A stretch of 64,000 bases of DNA from Candidatus Borkfalkia ceftriaxoniphila (GTDB taxonomy: Bacteria; Bacillota; Clostridia; Christensenellales; Borkfalkiaceae). The stretch is from assembly GCF_004134775.1 (NCBI RefSeq), contig NZ_SDOZ01000002.1, positions 656,005 to 720,004 of the forward strand, given 5' to 3'. Each line of letters opens with the position of its first letter. Positions within the stretch are counted from its first letter, which is position 1. The notes below the pieces were generated by a model. It was not told the DNA's origin, made no database searches, and saw only the letters and a program-made list of their open reading frames with translations. The position numbers were made by a program, and so were the translations under genes. This document shows positions 30,307 to 39,931 of the stretch, piece after piece.

Positions 30307-32103
30307 TTATTTCTTTTTTGTTATGAAACAGCAAACTGCCGCGAAACATAAAACAGAAACCGACAGGGCATCGCCCTGTAAAAAGGAGCCGCAGCCTGCG
30401 GGATTTTCCTGTGCGCGTACGACGATCGGTTCGGAGAGCAAAGAAAACCATTTACCCTCATAGAGAAGAACGATGACGCCCTCCCCTTCCGTTATGAAAT
30501 AACGATCGCCGTCTTTTTGAATATTCGGCGAAACGTACAGAGCGGTCACCTCGACATCTGCTTGCTCCTGCCCGTTCCACAAAATCAGATCGGCCGTCAA
30601 AGCAAAGCGCTCATCGGGCGCGGCCGCGATCTCCGTTTCGTTAGGCCGCAGCGTATATGGCTGCTTTTCCATCCAGTTGCAAAAATCAGTCGTGTAAGTC
30701 GCATAGCCGATATTTTTAATCTCACGGAAAAAAGCCGCTTCCATATTCAAAGTCCAAGCGTTCACCTTGATCCCGTAACGATTCAGATTTTTTACTCCCT
30801 CATCCGTCATGCGCTCCCAGTTGGGCGACAGCGACGCATTGAGAGGATTTATGATGTCCATCACGTCCTGTTCGAAAGTTTCGCTCGTTACGTTGTATTC
30901 ATAACCGTTAGTGAGAAAACTCACGGAAAGATCGGGGGCTGCAGCCGCGGCATAGGAGAGTTGCGCCGCATCAAAGGAAATAAAGTTTACCCTCTGCTCC
31001 ATACCGTATTTTTTGATGGCATATACGGCCGCATCGACGCATTCGGGCTTTGCCGATTTTATCTCCAGAAGGAAAAACAGATCGTCGTCCTTGAACTCTT
31101 CAAAATAGTCGTCAAGCGTGGGGATCTCATCCAGATACTGCGCCGAATCTCCAAGCCCTCCGTCGACCTTATAGCGACGGATCTCGTCGAGCGTCATCGA
31201 TTCGATATTGCCCGTGCCGTTCGTCATTCTGTCGAGGGAAGGATCGTGACTGATGACGACGTAGCCATCCGAAGAGAGATACAAGTCGATCTCCACGAAA
31301 TCGGGGCGGTATTGGTCGTATGCCGCGCGCGCCGCCTCCACGGTATTTTCGTAATAGTTCCCGTACAGCCCGCGCACCGCCTGCGAATTTCCGCGATGAG
31401 AAACGACGAAGGGGCGGGGCGCATAGATAGCGGGATCTTCGCCTTCAGGCGCAAGCGCCTGAAGGATCGCAGATGTCTGCGCACACAAAACGCCGTCTGC
31501 ACCCGCCGAAAGCGCAGCGATGCACTGCTCTTCCCCTTCCGCCTCTGTATATACGTTGATGAAAAGTTTGCGTACGGTCTGTATTTCCTCCGCGCCCAGT
31601 TGCGCATAGGAGACGAGTGCGGATTTAGCCGCATTGCCGTTGACCTCCGCCTGGATCTCTGCGACCGTCGCGCTCCTTCCGCGGAAGTCCACGATGCCGT
31701 TGGCGGTCGTACAGGACGCGCGCACGCTCTTCACCAGCGCAGGCCGATCGGAAACGACGAACGCGTAGGGAGCACTTTCCGTCAGGACGGTGACCGCCGC
31801 AGCGGCGGCAGCCTCGTCCGATACATAGAGGGCAGGGATCGCATTTCCGAACGAGGAAAGACGGAAATCCGCTTTTTCGTTGCCGACAGATAATTTGCCG
31901 TCGCCGTCGATCTTGACGAGCGCGATATCGACATCGCTTTCGGGCAGCGCCTGCCACTGCGCCTCGTTTCGTATCTCCTGCAAAACCTGCACGTTATTGA
32001 CGAACCCCGCCTGTGCCCCGCTTTCCTCGGCAAATGCCGAAACTGCACCGCAGACCATCGCCGCCAGCAAAATTCCCGCCAGCCAACCATAAACTTTTTT
32101 CAT
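30307..32103 (-). CDS. exported glycerophosphodiester phosphodiesterase with GCG tail
   Basis: A 598-aa exported protein starting at the ATG at 32103 (MKKVYGWLAG), behind a G-rich ribosome site; a TTG 9 codons upstream is possible. The signal peptide ends near AFA (about residue 25). About 30-225 is an unassigned region with a weak barrel-like pattern. The GDPD domain (about 232-490) has all key residues: HRG (H236), ENT, E271 and D273 in VEIDLYLSSDG, and H286 in SHD. The C-terminus has PAGCGSFLQG, a membrane helix and KKK, matching the tails of the two Ig-like proteins. It hydrolyses glycerophosphodiesters such as teichoic-acid or lipid breakdown products. It is the last gene of locus B. The presence of a GDPD in a glycan operon is unexpected. 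Confidence 0.88.
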   Translation of the reverse strand: MKKVYGWLAGILLAAMVCGAVSAFAEESGAQAGFVNNVQVLQEIRNEAQWQALPESDVDIALVKIDGDGKLSVGNEKADFRLSSFGNAIPALYVSDEAAAAAAVTVLTESAPYAFVVSDRPALVKSVRASCTTANGIVDFRGRSATVAEIQAEVNGNAAKSALVSYAQLGAEEIQTVRKLFINVYTEAEGEEQCIAALSAGADGVLCAQTSAILQALAPEGEDPAIYAPRPFVVSHRGNSQAVRGLYGNYYENTVEAARAAYDQYRPDFVEIDLYLSSDGYVVISHDPSLDRMTNGTGNIESMTLDEIRRYKVDGGLGDSAQYLDEIPTLDDYFEEFKDDDLFFLLEIKSAKPECVDAAVYAIKKYGMEQRVNFISFDAAQLSYAAAAAPDLSVSFLTNGYEYNVTSETFEQDVMDIINPLNASLSPNWERMTDEGVKNLNRYGIKVNAWTLNMEAAFFREIKNIGYATYTTDFCNWMEKQPYTLRPNETEIAAAPDERFALTADLILWNGQEQADVEVTALYVSPNIQKDGDRYFITEGEGVIVLLYEGKWFSLLSEPIVVRAQENPAGCGSFLQGDALSVSVLCFAAVCCFITKKK

Positions 32104-32126
32104 CGCATATTTACCCTTTCCCGTAT

Positions 32127-33920
32127 TCAATAACCGTACGTATAAGAAAGCCTGCCGATGGGTGCAGAATCGCCCGTCGTATAATAGGACGCGGCGTCGC
32201 TCGCCTTTTTCACGTTATCGGTCACTTTGAACTGCATACAAAAATTTTTTGCGCTCAGCCCGATGTCGGATAATTTCACGCGCACCTGCATGACGTTGCC
32301 CTGTACGTATACGTCGCAGTTGGAAAAAGATTCCCATTTTCCGTCGGCCGTATAGCGGCTCACGCTGCCCGAATTGCCGTTCACATTCTTGTTGAGTGCA
32401 TACTGATAGCCCATAAAATGATTGTTTCCGCCGCCTGTCTGCAAGAGAATGTTCATCCAGCCGGTATCGCCGCTCTCGTAAGCGGTTATATCCGCGACCG
32501 TTTCCACGCGGAAATACGCATATTTGGAATCGTGCAGCACACGGACGGAGGCGATGTCGTTACGATCGGTATCGTCGATATAATTGAAAGCACCGCCGAA
32601 CGCGGGGTGATCGCGCCCGATGCACTCTCCCGTAAAATCCAGATAAGCGGCGGCGGACTCCCACGCGCTTTCGTCGAAGGAGGAAACATCCACGGTCTTT
32701 TGCTCGTACTTATAATGTTTTGCTTCGCTGTACTTCCATTTGCGGATATTCTGGATGGTCTGCATATAATAGTTGTCCCCGTAGCCCCCTTTCATGGGCT
32801 CGAGATCTCTCGAATACTCGTAATCGAACTGATCGACCATGAAATATCGGTCGGAAGAATCACTCAGTTTGAGGGCAATCCATTCGTTCCAGCCCGTGAG
32901 GTTCACGAAACGGATCCTTTCGTTGTTTTCGCCTGAAAGCACGCGCTCCCACTGCGACGCGTAATTCGCCCCCTCCGCCACCTTGGACGGATCGTTTTTC
33001 ATGGTCGAAAGATCAAACCCGCGCCCTCTGTTGGCTGTTCGCTCGCTCATCTTGACGGAAGTATGCTGCGCGACGGATACATTGACGGCGTCCGTATGCA
33101 GGGGCTGCGGATATTCGAATTCGATCCATGGCCAGCCCTCACGCAAAAAACTTTCGGTCGGCCATTGCCGCAGTCTGAAATCGAAAAACTCGGAGATCGC
33201 CTTTTCCGTGGCGTCGTTTTGATCCCAGGTGGTCGAAGCCATCACCGTGATGAGCGGTTTCCCGTCGGGCGCGAACCACAAATCGCTGTATTTTCCCACG
33301 GAATAAATATTTTCGTACAGTTGCTTGATACAATTTTTGTCGTTCGCGGCGATGTAGTACATGAACTTGGGCACGTCCCAGCCTGCGTCGTAATATTCCT
33401 GCAAAACTTCGAACAGAACGCTCGTCACACCGTCGTACAGCGCGCCGTTGGTCGTATCGAAATAGAGATAATCCACGCCCGCCATGGTGAGCATTTCCAC
33501 CTGCTTACGGATCACCCATTCGTCGTCGGACTGATAATAACCCCAGATGGGTTCGTCCCAAAAATGATACTTATCCAGCGGAGAGTCGGCATTATTCGTA
33601 TAATAAAACGCATCGAGATCCTTTCCTTCGTCGGTGATCTCGCTGATATCGTAAATACCGTTCTGCTCGCCAGAATGCTGCCCCAACCACAGAAAATAGA
33701 ACATCCCCACGTACAACTCGTCGTTTTCGCTGTCCGCGGAAAAAAACGTTCTGCCGAGCGCGTCCGTACCCGAAAGATTGAGCGCCGTATATTCCTGCGC
33801 GGTGAGTGTGCGGGAATCTGCAACGCGCGTCACGGAATCCGCCCCCTTGCAGCCGGAAAGCGCGCTCAGCGCGAGCGCTGCGGTCATCACAAAACTTGCG
33901 ATCTTTAACAATTTATTCAC
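32127..33920 (-). CDS. WNEW-type GH71/GH99-like lipoprotein with CBM9-like tail
   Basis: A 597-aa lipoprotein. The GTG at 33920 is chosen as start because GAGGAG lies 7 bases upstream and it directly begins a signal peptide ending in the lipobox LSGC (Cys24); an ATG 30 codons upstream overlaps the preceding gene. The barrel region has YVGMFYFLWLG, HFWDEPIWGYY (here Asp replaces the usual Gly of WGEP), VEMLTMAGVDYLYFDTTN and FVNLTGWNEW. The C-terminal CBM9-like part shows FDESAWESAAAYLDFTGE and YAYFRVET. It is the third of three tandem paralogs in locus B and is especially close to its upstream neighbour at DNA level. Confidence 0.75.
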   Translation of the reverse strand: MNKLLKIASFVMTAALALSALSGCKGADSVTRVADSRTLTAQEYTALNLSGTDALGRTFFSADSENDELYVGMFYFLWLGQHSGEQNGIYDISEITDEGKDLDAFYYTNNADSPLDKYHFWDEPIWGYYQSDDEWVIRKQVEMLTMAGVDYLYFDTTNGALYDGVTSVLFEVLQEYYDAGWDVPKFMYYIAANDKNCIKQLYENIYSVGKYSDLWFAPDGKPLITVMASTTWDQNDATEKAISEFFDFRLRQWPTESFLREGWPWIEFEYPQPLHTDAVNVSVAQHTSVKMSERTANRGRGFDLSTMKNDPSKVAEGANYASQWERVLSGENNERIRFVNLTGWNEWIALKLSDSSDRYFMVDQFDYEYSRDLEPMKGGYGDNYYMQTIQNIRKWKYSEAKHYKYEQKTVDVSSFDESAWESAAAYLDFTGECIGRDHPAFGGAFNYIDDTDRNDIASVRVLHDSKYAYFRVETVADITAYESGDTGWMNILLQTGGGNNHFMGYQYALNKNVNGNSGSVSRYTADGKWESFSNCDVYVQGNVMQVRVKLSDIGLSAKNFCMQFKVTDNVKKASDAASYYTTGDSAPIGRLSYTYGY

Positions 33921-33930
33921 TGTTTTCTCC

Positions 33931-35718
33931 TCAATATCCGTAAGTATAGGAAAGCCTGCCGATGGGTGCGGCATCCCCCGTCGTGAAGAACGACAGCGGA
34001 TCTTCCTCATTCTTGATATTGTCCGTTACCTTGAATCGTATGGAAAAATCCGATGCGTTCAGCCCCAGATCCGACAGTTTTACGCGCACCTGCACGGTAT
34101 TGCCGCTTACACGGATATTTCCCTCCGATATCTTTTTCCACGCGCCGTTTTCATAGCGGCACACGCTCGTCCGATCGCCTTCTACCGTGCGGTTGATCGC
34201 GTATCGGTAGCCCATGAACGATTCTCCTGTTTCGCCCGACTGTATAAGGATATTCATCCAACCCGTATCGCCGCTCTGATAAGCGGTAACATTCTCATCC
34301 GTCTGCACACGAAAATAAACGTATTTAGAATCGTGCAGCACACGGACGGAGGCGATGTCGTTGCGATCGGACGTATCCGTATAAGAAAACGAGCCGTCAA
34401 AAGCCGGATGATTGCGCTCTGTGCACTCGCCCGTAAAGTCCAGATAAACGGCGGCGGACTCCCACGCGCTCTCCTCAAAGGAAGTAATATCCACGCTCTT
34501 CTCGGCGTATTCGTAGTGTTTCGCCTCGCTGTATTTCCATTTGCGGACGTTCTGAATGGTCTGCATATAATAATTGTCGCCGTAGCCGTTTTTGACGGGC
34601 TCCATATCGCGGTTGTATTCCTGATTGAACCCGTCCACCATATAGGCGCGGTTTTGGTTCTGATCCCAGGATTTTTCCGCGACCCATTCGTTCCACTGCG
34701 TGAGCATCACGTACTTGATCCTATCATGATTGTCGCCCGAAAGCACGCGCTCCCACTGCGACGCGTAATTCGCCCCCTCCGCCACCTTGGAGGGATCGTT
34801 TTTCATGGTCGAAAGGTCAAACCCCTTGCCGCGGTTGTCCGAGGTATCGGAAAATTTCAGATTGGTGTGCTGTGCGGAAGACACGCTGACCATGTCCGTA
34901 TGGATGGGCTGGGGATATTCGAACTCGATCCACGACCAGCCTTGGCGCAAGAAACTTTCCGTCGGCCACTGGCGGTAACGGAATTCAAACAGTTCGGATA
35001 TTGCTTTTTCCGTCACGTCGTCCGTATCCCACACAGTCGAATACATCTGCGTGATAAGCGGCTTGCCCGCAGGCGCGAACCACAGATCGCGGTATAGTCC
35101 CTGCGAATAATAAGTTTCATACAGCGTTCTGATACAGCCTTTGTCGTTCGCGGCGACGTAAAACATGAATTTGGGCACATCCCAGCCCGCGTCGTAGTAT
35201 TCCTGCAAGACTTTTAAAATGACGTTGACCGTATCCAGATAGAGCACTGCGTTGGTCGTATCGAAACAGAGGAAGTCGACGCCCGCCATGGTCAGCATCT
35301 CCACCTGCTTGCGGATCACCCACTCGTCGTCCGAGCGATAGTACCCCCATACGGGCTCGCCCCAGAAATGCGCCGCACCTACAGGCGAAGAATCGTTGTT
35401 CGCGGTATAGAATGCATCCATATCTTTGCCGTAATTTGTGATTTTCGACACATCGTAAATGCCCGAATGATTGGCATGGTAACCGAGCGTGAGATAGAAG
35501 AACATTCCCACGTACAGTTCCTTATTCTCTTCGTCCGCCGGCAAAAACGTTCTGCCGAGCGCGTCCGTTCCCGAAAGGTTCAAGAGCGTATATTCCTGCG
35601 CGGAAAGTTCGCGCGTATCCTTCTCGCGGACGACGGAACTCTTTTTGCCGCAGGCGACAAGACACATGAGCGCCAGCGCAGCCGCAAGCAACAGAGCAAC
35701 GGATTTTTTTATTTTCAT
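33931..35718 (-). CDS. WNEW-type GH71/GH99-like lipoprotein with CBM9-like tail
   Basis: A 595-aa lipoprotein, signal MKIKKSVALLLAAALALMCL with lipobox LVAC (Cys23). It carries the barrel signatures HFWGEPVWGYY, VEMLTMAGVDFLCFDTTN and YVMLTQWNEW (Gln replaces Gly before WNEW), and a CBM9-like C-terminus (YLDFTGE, YVYFRVQT, GWMNILI). Its start overlaps the stop of the first lipoprotein gene by 4 bases. The segment 34738-34822 is almost identical to 32936-33020 in the next gene, showing recent duplication or gene conversion. The role is inferred to be extracellular glycan handling. Confidence 0.75.
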   Translation of the reverse strand: MKIKKSVALLLAAALALMCLVACGKKSSVVREKDTRELSAQEYTLLNLSGTDALGRTFLPADEENKELYVGMFFYLTLGYHANHSGIYDVSKITNYGKDMDAFYTANNDSSPVGAAHFWGEPVWGYYRSDDEWVIRKQVEMLTMAGVDFLCFDTTNAVLYLDTVNVILKVLQEYYDAGWDVPKFMFYVAANDKGCIRTLYETYYSQGLYRDLWFAPAGKPLITQMYSTVWDTDDVTEKAISELFEFRYRQWPTESFLRQGWSWIEFEYPQPIHTDMVSVSSAQHTNLKFSDTSDNRGKGFDLSTMKNDPSKVAEGANYASQWERVLSGDNHDRIKYVMLTQWNEWVAEKSWDQNQNRAYMVDGFNQEYNRDMEPVKNGYGDNYYMQTIQNVRKWKYSEAKHYEYAEKSVDITSFEESAWESAAVYLDFTGECTERNHPAFDGSFSYTDTSDRNDIASVRVLHDSKYVYFRVQTDENVTAYQSGDTGWMNILIQSGETGESFMGYRYAINRTVEGDRTSVCRYENGAWKKISEGNIRVSGNTVQVRVKLSDLGLNASDFSIRFKVTDNIKNEEDPLSFFTTGDAAPIGRLSYTYGY

Positions 35719-37544
35719 TTGCGCCCTCCGTAACCGAATACATACCCCATCCTGCCCATGGGGGCGGAATCGCCCGTGGAATAGTAGGAAAGCACGTCGT
35801 TCACTTTTTTTATATTGTCCGTCACCTTGAACTCCATCTGATAATCGTTCGCATCAAGCCCCAGATCGGACAGTTTCACGCGTACCTGCATGACGTTGCC
35901 CCGCACATATACGTCGCCCGTGCCGATATCCTTGTACGTTTTCCCGTCGTATTTCTGTACGCTCGTTTTGTTCCCGTCCACATTGCGGTTGATGAAATAT
36001 TCATAGCCGAAAATACCCGCAGAACCGTCCGACCCCGTCTTGATCATTAGATTCATCCATTTCGTATCGTTTTCGGCGCGCTGCGTGATCTCGTCCTTCG
36101 TTTCTACGCGGAAATACAGATATGTCGCGTCGCGGCACACCGACGTGCGCACGATGTCGTTGCGGGCGGAATCGTCCACGTACGAGAACGAGCCGTCGAA
36201 AGAATACCAATCGCGCGGGATTGCATCGCCCTCGAAATCGCGGTAGACCGTCTTGACGTCCCTCCACTGCGCCGTGTCGAACGACGAAACGTCGATGGTC
36301 ACCGATGGATTTTTATAAGCGACGCCGTCAGAATACTTCCACTTGCGGATATTCTGTATCATCTGCATATAAACATTGTCGCCGAAACCGTTGACGCACG
36401 GCTCGATATCGCGGGAATATTCCTCGTCGAACTGATCGACCGTCTGGATGCGGCCGTTGTAGATCATTTTCTCGGCGACCCATTCGTTCCAGCCTGTGAT
36501 GAACACGTACTGTACGCTGTCCCCCGCCCCGTAAACGGTATCCCACTGTTGCTTGAAATTGATGCCTTCGCGGAAATGTTCGTCGTCGTTCTTTCCCGTC
36601 GCGAAGTCGTAGCCTCTGCCCCAGTTCTTCTCGCGGTCGCTGAATGCGACGGTGTTCGCGTGCTGGGCGACGGAAACGTTCATCCAGCCGTTATGAACGG
36701 GCTGCGGATACGTGAATTCGATCCACGGGATGCCGTTATCGTTGAACGCTTCGGTGGGCCATTGGCGCAGGCGGAATTCAAACGTTTCCGAAATGGTCTT
36801 TTCGAGTTGGTCGTTTTCGTTCCAAACGGTATTCCACCCTTTGGTGATGAGCGGCTTGCCGTTGGGCGCAAACCATAGATCCGCAAACCTTTCCTGCGTG
36901 TACCAGCGCTCGTAGACCTTTTTGATAACTTCCTTGTCGTCCATCGTCTCGGCGCTCTGCTGGTTGCAGTAGAACCACACTTTGGGTACGCTCCAACCCT
37001 GCTCCTGAAAGCGCAGCAAAATTTCCAGCAAGGTATCCACGGTATTTTCGTAGAGCACCATATTCGAAACGTCCAATGCGATGAAATCCAGCCCCGCCAT
37101 GGTGAGCATCTCCACCTGTTTGGTGATCACCCACGGATCGTCCGAACGGTAATATCCCCATATGGGTTCGCCCCAGAAATGCGCCGCGCCGACGGGAGAA
37201 TCCTCCGTGTTCGAGAAAAACGCGTCGATATCCCTGCCGTAATCGGTGATTTTGGAAATATCGTAAATGCCGCTGTGGTTGGAGTGATAGCCGAGTGTGA
37301 GAAAGAAAAATATCCCCACATAGCGGGAACGATTCTCTGTATCGCACGCCGTAAACGAACGATCGTAATCGTCCGAGGCGCCGAGATTGAGCGCCGTATA
37401 TTCAAATTCATTCAGATCGCGGACGTCGTCCTTTTTGTCGCTTTCGTCCACGGCGTTTGCCGAACATCCGAAAAGACCGATTGCCATAAGCATTGCGATG
37501 AGAAAGGCAAGCACGCGCACAATTTTATCCGCGCTTTTTCTCAT
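35715..37544 (-). CDS. WNEW-type GH71/GH99-like lipoprotein with CBM9-like tail
   Basis: A 609-aa lipoprotein. The start at 37544 (MRKSADKIVR) follows GGGAGGTCACA; an upstream extension is rejected because it would skip the signal peptide. The lipobox is LFGC (Cys27). It shares YVGIFFFLTLG, HFWGEPIWGYY, VEMLTMAGLDFIALDVSN, YVFITGWNEW and the CBM9-like tail (RDFEGDA, FDGSFSY, LYFRVET, KWMNLMI) with its paralogs. It is the first of three tandem copies in locus B. It differs most from the other two, so it was probably not the template of the latest duplication. Confidence 0.75.
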   Translation of the reverse strand: MRKSADKIVRVLAFLIAMLMAIGLFGCSANAVDESDKKDDVRDLNEFEYTALNLGASDDYDRSFTACDTENRSRYVGIFFFLTLGYHSNHSGIYDISKITDYGRDIDAFFSNTEDSPVGAAHFWGEPIWGYYRSDDPWVITKQVEMLTMAGLDFIALDVSNMVLYENTVDTLLEILLRFQEQGWSVPKVWFYCNQQSAETMDDKEVIKKVYERWYTQERFADLWFAPNGKPLITKGWNTVWNENDQLEKTISETFEFRLRQWPTEAFNDNGIPWIEFTYPQPVHNGWMNVSVAQHANTVAFSDREKNWGRGYDFATGKNDDEHFREGINFKQQWDTVYGAGDSVQYVFITGWNEWVAEKMIYNGRIQTVDQFDEEYSRDIEPCVNGFGDNVYMQMIQNIRKWKYSDGVAYKNPSVTIDVSSFDTAQWRDVKTVYRDFEGDAIPRDWYSFDGSFSYVDDSARNDIVRTSVCRDATYLYFRVETKDEITQRAENDTKWMNLMIKTGSDGSAGIFGYEYFINRNVDGNKTSVQKYDGKTYKDIGTGDVYVRGNVMQVRVKLSDLGLDANDYQMEFKVTDNIKKVNDVLSYYSTGDSAPMGRMGYVFGYGGRK

Positions 37545-37580
37545 TGTGACCTCCCTTAGATAATTATTTTTGTAATAAGC

Positions 37581-37613
37581 GTGCCCCGCGCCCGCAAAAC
37601 GGGTGCGGGGCAC
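37581..37613. repeat. intercistronic GC-rich hairpin
   Basis: GTGCCCCGC (37581-37589) pairs with GCGGGGCAC (37605-37613), with an inner CCCG/CGGG extension. It lies in the 109-base gap between the Ig-like gene and the first lipoprotein gene. There is no T-tract in the direction of transcription, so it more likely stabilises or processes the mRNA than terminates it. Confidence 0.6.
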
Positions 37614-37653
37614 ATTCGTCTAAACCGCCTTCGTCAAGCGCCGACGCGCCGCA

Positions 37654-39882
37654 TTAAGCCTTTTTCTTTCTGATCGCGATTGCCGCGCCCGCAAGGATCA
37701 GGACGGAAAGCCCGAGTGCGGTACCCGCGCCGATCATCGAGCCGCAGCCCTTTTCGGGCGTTTCGGGATCGTCGGGCGTAGGCGTGGGATCGGGGTTATC
37801 CTCCTTCGCCTTGATCGTCACCGTAAAGGTGAGTCGCACGTTATTCACCGTCACATAGCATTCGCACGTGCCGGCCACTTCGCTGTCAAAGCCCTGGATC
37901 GCCGCGTCGTTGAAGGTGAGGATCTCGGAGCCGCCGTCCACGTACTTGGCAGTCACCTGCAATCCTTCCGCAGAATAGTCGTCGCCCACTTCAAATTCCG
38001 TGATGCCCGCCGCGGTGATCTTTGCCGCGTCGTCCGTTACGTTGTTGAAAAGGGCATCGAGCGTCGCTCTCGTATAATCGGCTTCCTCGATCGCCAAAAC
38101 GGCGTTCGTCATCTGTTCGGCCGTGGTCGCGGTGCCGTCCGCCTCCTTGGTGGCGAGCGGACGCATCCATCTCGTCAAAGAACTGGTCGCGGGATAGCGC
38201 ACCAGCAGAACGCTTTCTTTCAGATACCCTCCGGGCACGGGGAAATAGTCGGCGCTGTCTTTCTGAGAAGTGCCCAGCCCCCACGAATCTTTTGGAGCAG
38301 TCACATACGCAAAGCCGGGTTTAAGTTCGATGGTGCGGATGGTATCGTAGGTGAGATACCCTTTGGGCATACCCGTTTCGCTGTCGACAAATTCGGCGGG
38401 GATCTTATCCTCCGTTACTTCACTCTTATTGGTATACACGTCAAACAGAAGCGTATCGCCGTAGGCGAGGATCTTACGGATCTTGTATTCGCTGGCGAGC
38501 TGCGTATAACTGACGCCGTTGATATAAATAAAGTCTCCGATTTGCACCTTTTTGCCGTCCTTGTCCAGCCAGGTCGCCAGTTGCACGTTTTCGATCGCCT
38601 TTCTGGAAACCGTGCTTCCGGGAACGGAAACCTTAAAGCCGAGGCGGTTATTGACCGTCGCCTGGAAAATAGGATAGTTCGACGTGTCGATTTTCAGTTC
38701 GATGGGAATATCCTTCTGATTTTCGACCGTATATTCAAAAACAAAATTTTCGAGGTTCAGATAATTGATGAGCCCCTTGCAGGTGCCTTCATAGACGATG
38801 GGCGCATTGATGTTCTCGTCGGTGAGCACAACCTCGCCGCTCGTCCCGTCGGAATACGGCACGTTTTTGAGCGTCAGCCCCGTCACCTGATCCGTGCCCA
38901 TTACGTAACTCGATTTCAGTCCGTCCACTTCGATCTGAGAAACTTTTTCCAGATCGATCTGCAAAGGATTATAATCCACTTCCAATTCGTACGTATATCC
39001 CTGCACGGATACGGCAACTTTGACTTTACCGGCAGTATCGCCGTTGAAGTCATACGCGCCCACGATGACTTTATCCGCGGACACAATTCCCGTACGGTTT
39101 TTGCCGCTCGCATCCTTATCCTGATAGGTCACATTGAAAGAAAGCCCTTCCTTATTGAACGTATCTCCCTTGAAGTACAGCGTCTTTTCAGGACCGGAAG
39201 CCATCGTGACCGAGGAAGGGTCGATCTCCCCTTCGTCCGTCTGTTTCAGTTGGCGCACGAACTGATCGTTTGCTTTATCGAAATACATCGTGTAATCCTG
39301 ATCGGTCCCCGTGCCCACTTTGTTGCCATCCTTGTTGTACCACTGGAAGCCCTGGCGGATGGTGACCGTGTCGACGTCGTCGACCGAGAGGATCTCGCCC
39401 GCGTCCATATGAAAGCGAAGACAGATCAGTCCTTCTCCGTAATAGCCGAATACGACGCGCGTGACCGCCGTGCCGCTCTTACCGATCGAGATCTCCGGCT
39501 CAGGATTCTCCTCCGTGGTCATCAGTTCCTGCATGGTCTTTCCGTTAATGAGGATATGGTCGCACACGTCCTGCAGTATGACGAGTTTCGTCGCATCGTC
39601 GCAGCCGATCGGCGACCACTCGTTAGAAATGCTGTACTCCGCCAGCCCCTGCCAGACGCCTTCTTTACCCCGTCCGAAATTGGTGGTAAACCAAAGCGAC
39701 AAGCCGCCGTCCTTTGCCTTTCTATCCGTTCCGGCATAACCGTCTATCGGTATCAGATATGTATTGTCTGCCGTCTGCTCCTCCGCAGCCGATGCCCTGT
39801 GCACGGTCGTGACCGCGCAGATCAGCGAAACTGCCAGCAGCACGCCGAGTAACCAGACGACTGCCGATCTCACCTTTGTCAT
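37654..39882 (-). CDS. Ig-like surface protein with C-terminal GCG membrane anchor
   Basis: A 742-aa exported protein; signal peptide ends near ASA (about residue 31). It carries modules related to those of the 1041-aa protein in locus A: LICLRFHMDAGEIL-VDDVDTVTIRQGFQW (about 155-183) and LLFDVYTN---IRTIELKPGFAYV (about 475-520). Ig-like stretches include MASGPEKTLYFKGDTFNKEGLSF (read in parts, about 225-250) and ITEFEVGDDYSAEGLQVTAKY. The C-terminus has TPEKGCGSMIGAG, a membrane helix and RKKKA. GGAGG precedes the ATG. By position it is the counterpart of the locus A protein, after the two permeases, and is probably a glycan-binding or adhesion protein. Confidence 0.75.
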   Translation of the reverse strand: MTKVRSAVVWLLGVLLAVSLICAVTTVHRASAAEEQTADNTYLIPIDGYAGTDRKAKDGGLSLWFTTNFGRGKEGVWQGLAEYSISNEWSPIGCDDATKLVILQDVCDHILINGKTMQELMTTEENPEPEISIGKSGTAVTRVVFGYYGEGLICLRFHMDAGEILSVDDVDTVTIRQGFQWYNKDGNKVGTGTDQDYTMYFDKANDQFVRQLKQTDEGEIDPSSVTMASGPEKTLYFKGDTFNKEGLSFNVTYQDKDASGKNRTGIVSADKVIVGAYDFNGDTAGKVKVAVSVQGYTYELEVDYNPLQIDLEKVSQIEVDGLKSSYVMGTDQVTGLTLKNVPYSDGTSGEVVLTDENINAPIVYEGTCKGLINYLNLENFVFEYTVENQKDIPIELKIDTSNYPIFQATVNNRLGFKVSVPGSTVSRKAIENVQLATWLDKDGKKVQIGDFIYINGVSYTQLASEYKIRKILAYGDTLLFDVYTNKSEVTEDKIPAEFVDSETGMPKGYLTYDTIRTIELKPGFAYVTAPKDSWGLGTSQKDSADYFPVPGGYLKESVLLVRYPATSSLTRWMRPLATKEADGTATTAEQMTNAVLAIEEADYTRATLDALFNNVTDDAAKITAAGITEFEVGDDYSAEGLQVTAKYVDGGSEILTFNDAAIQGFDSEVAGTCECYVTVNNVRLTFTVTIKAKEDNPDPTPTPDDPETPEKGCGSMIGAGTALGLSVLILAGAAIAIRKKKA

Positions 39883-39931
39883 GTTGTTTCCTCCCGATTT
39901 AATAATTTTTATAGAAAACAGCCATAGCCGT

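Noticed and set aside
37581..37613. Hairpin taken as terminator splitting locus B
   Set aside because: There is no U-tract in the direction of transcription, and the following lipoprotein gene has no promoter of its own that I can see. It is better read as an mRNA-stability or processing element.
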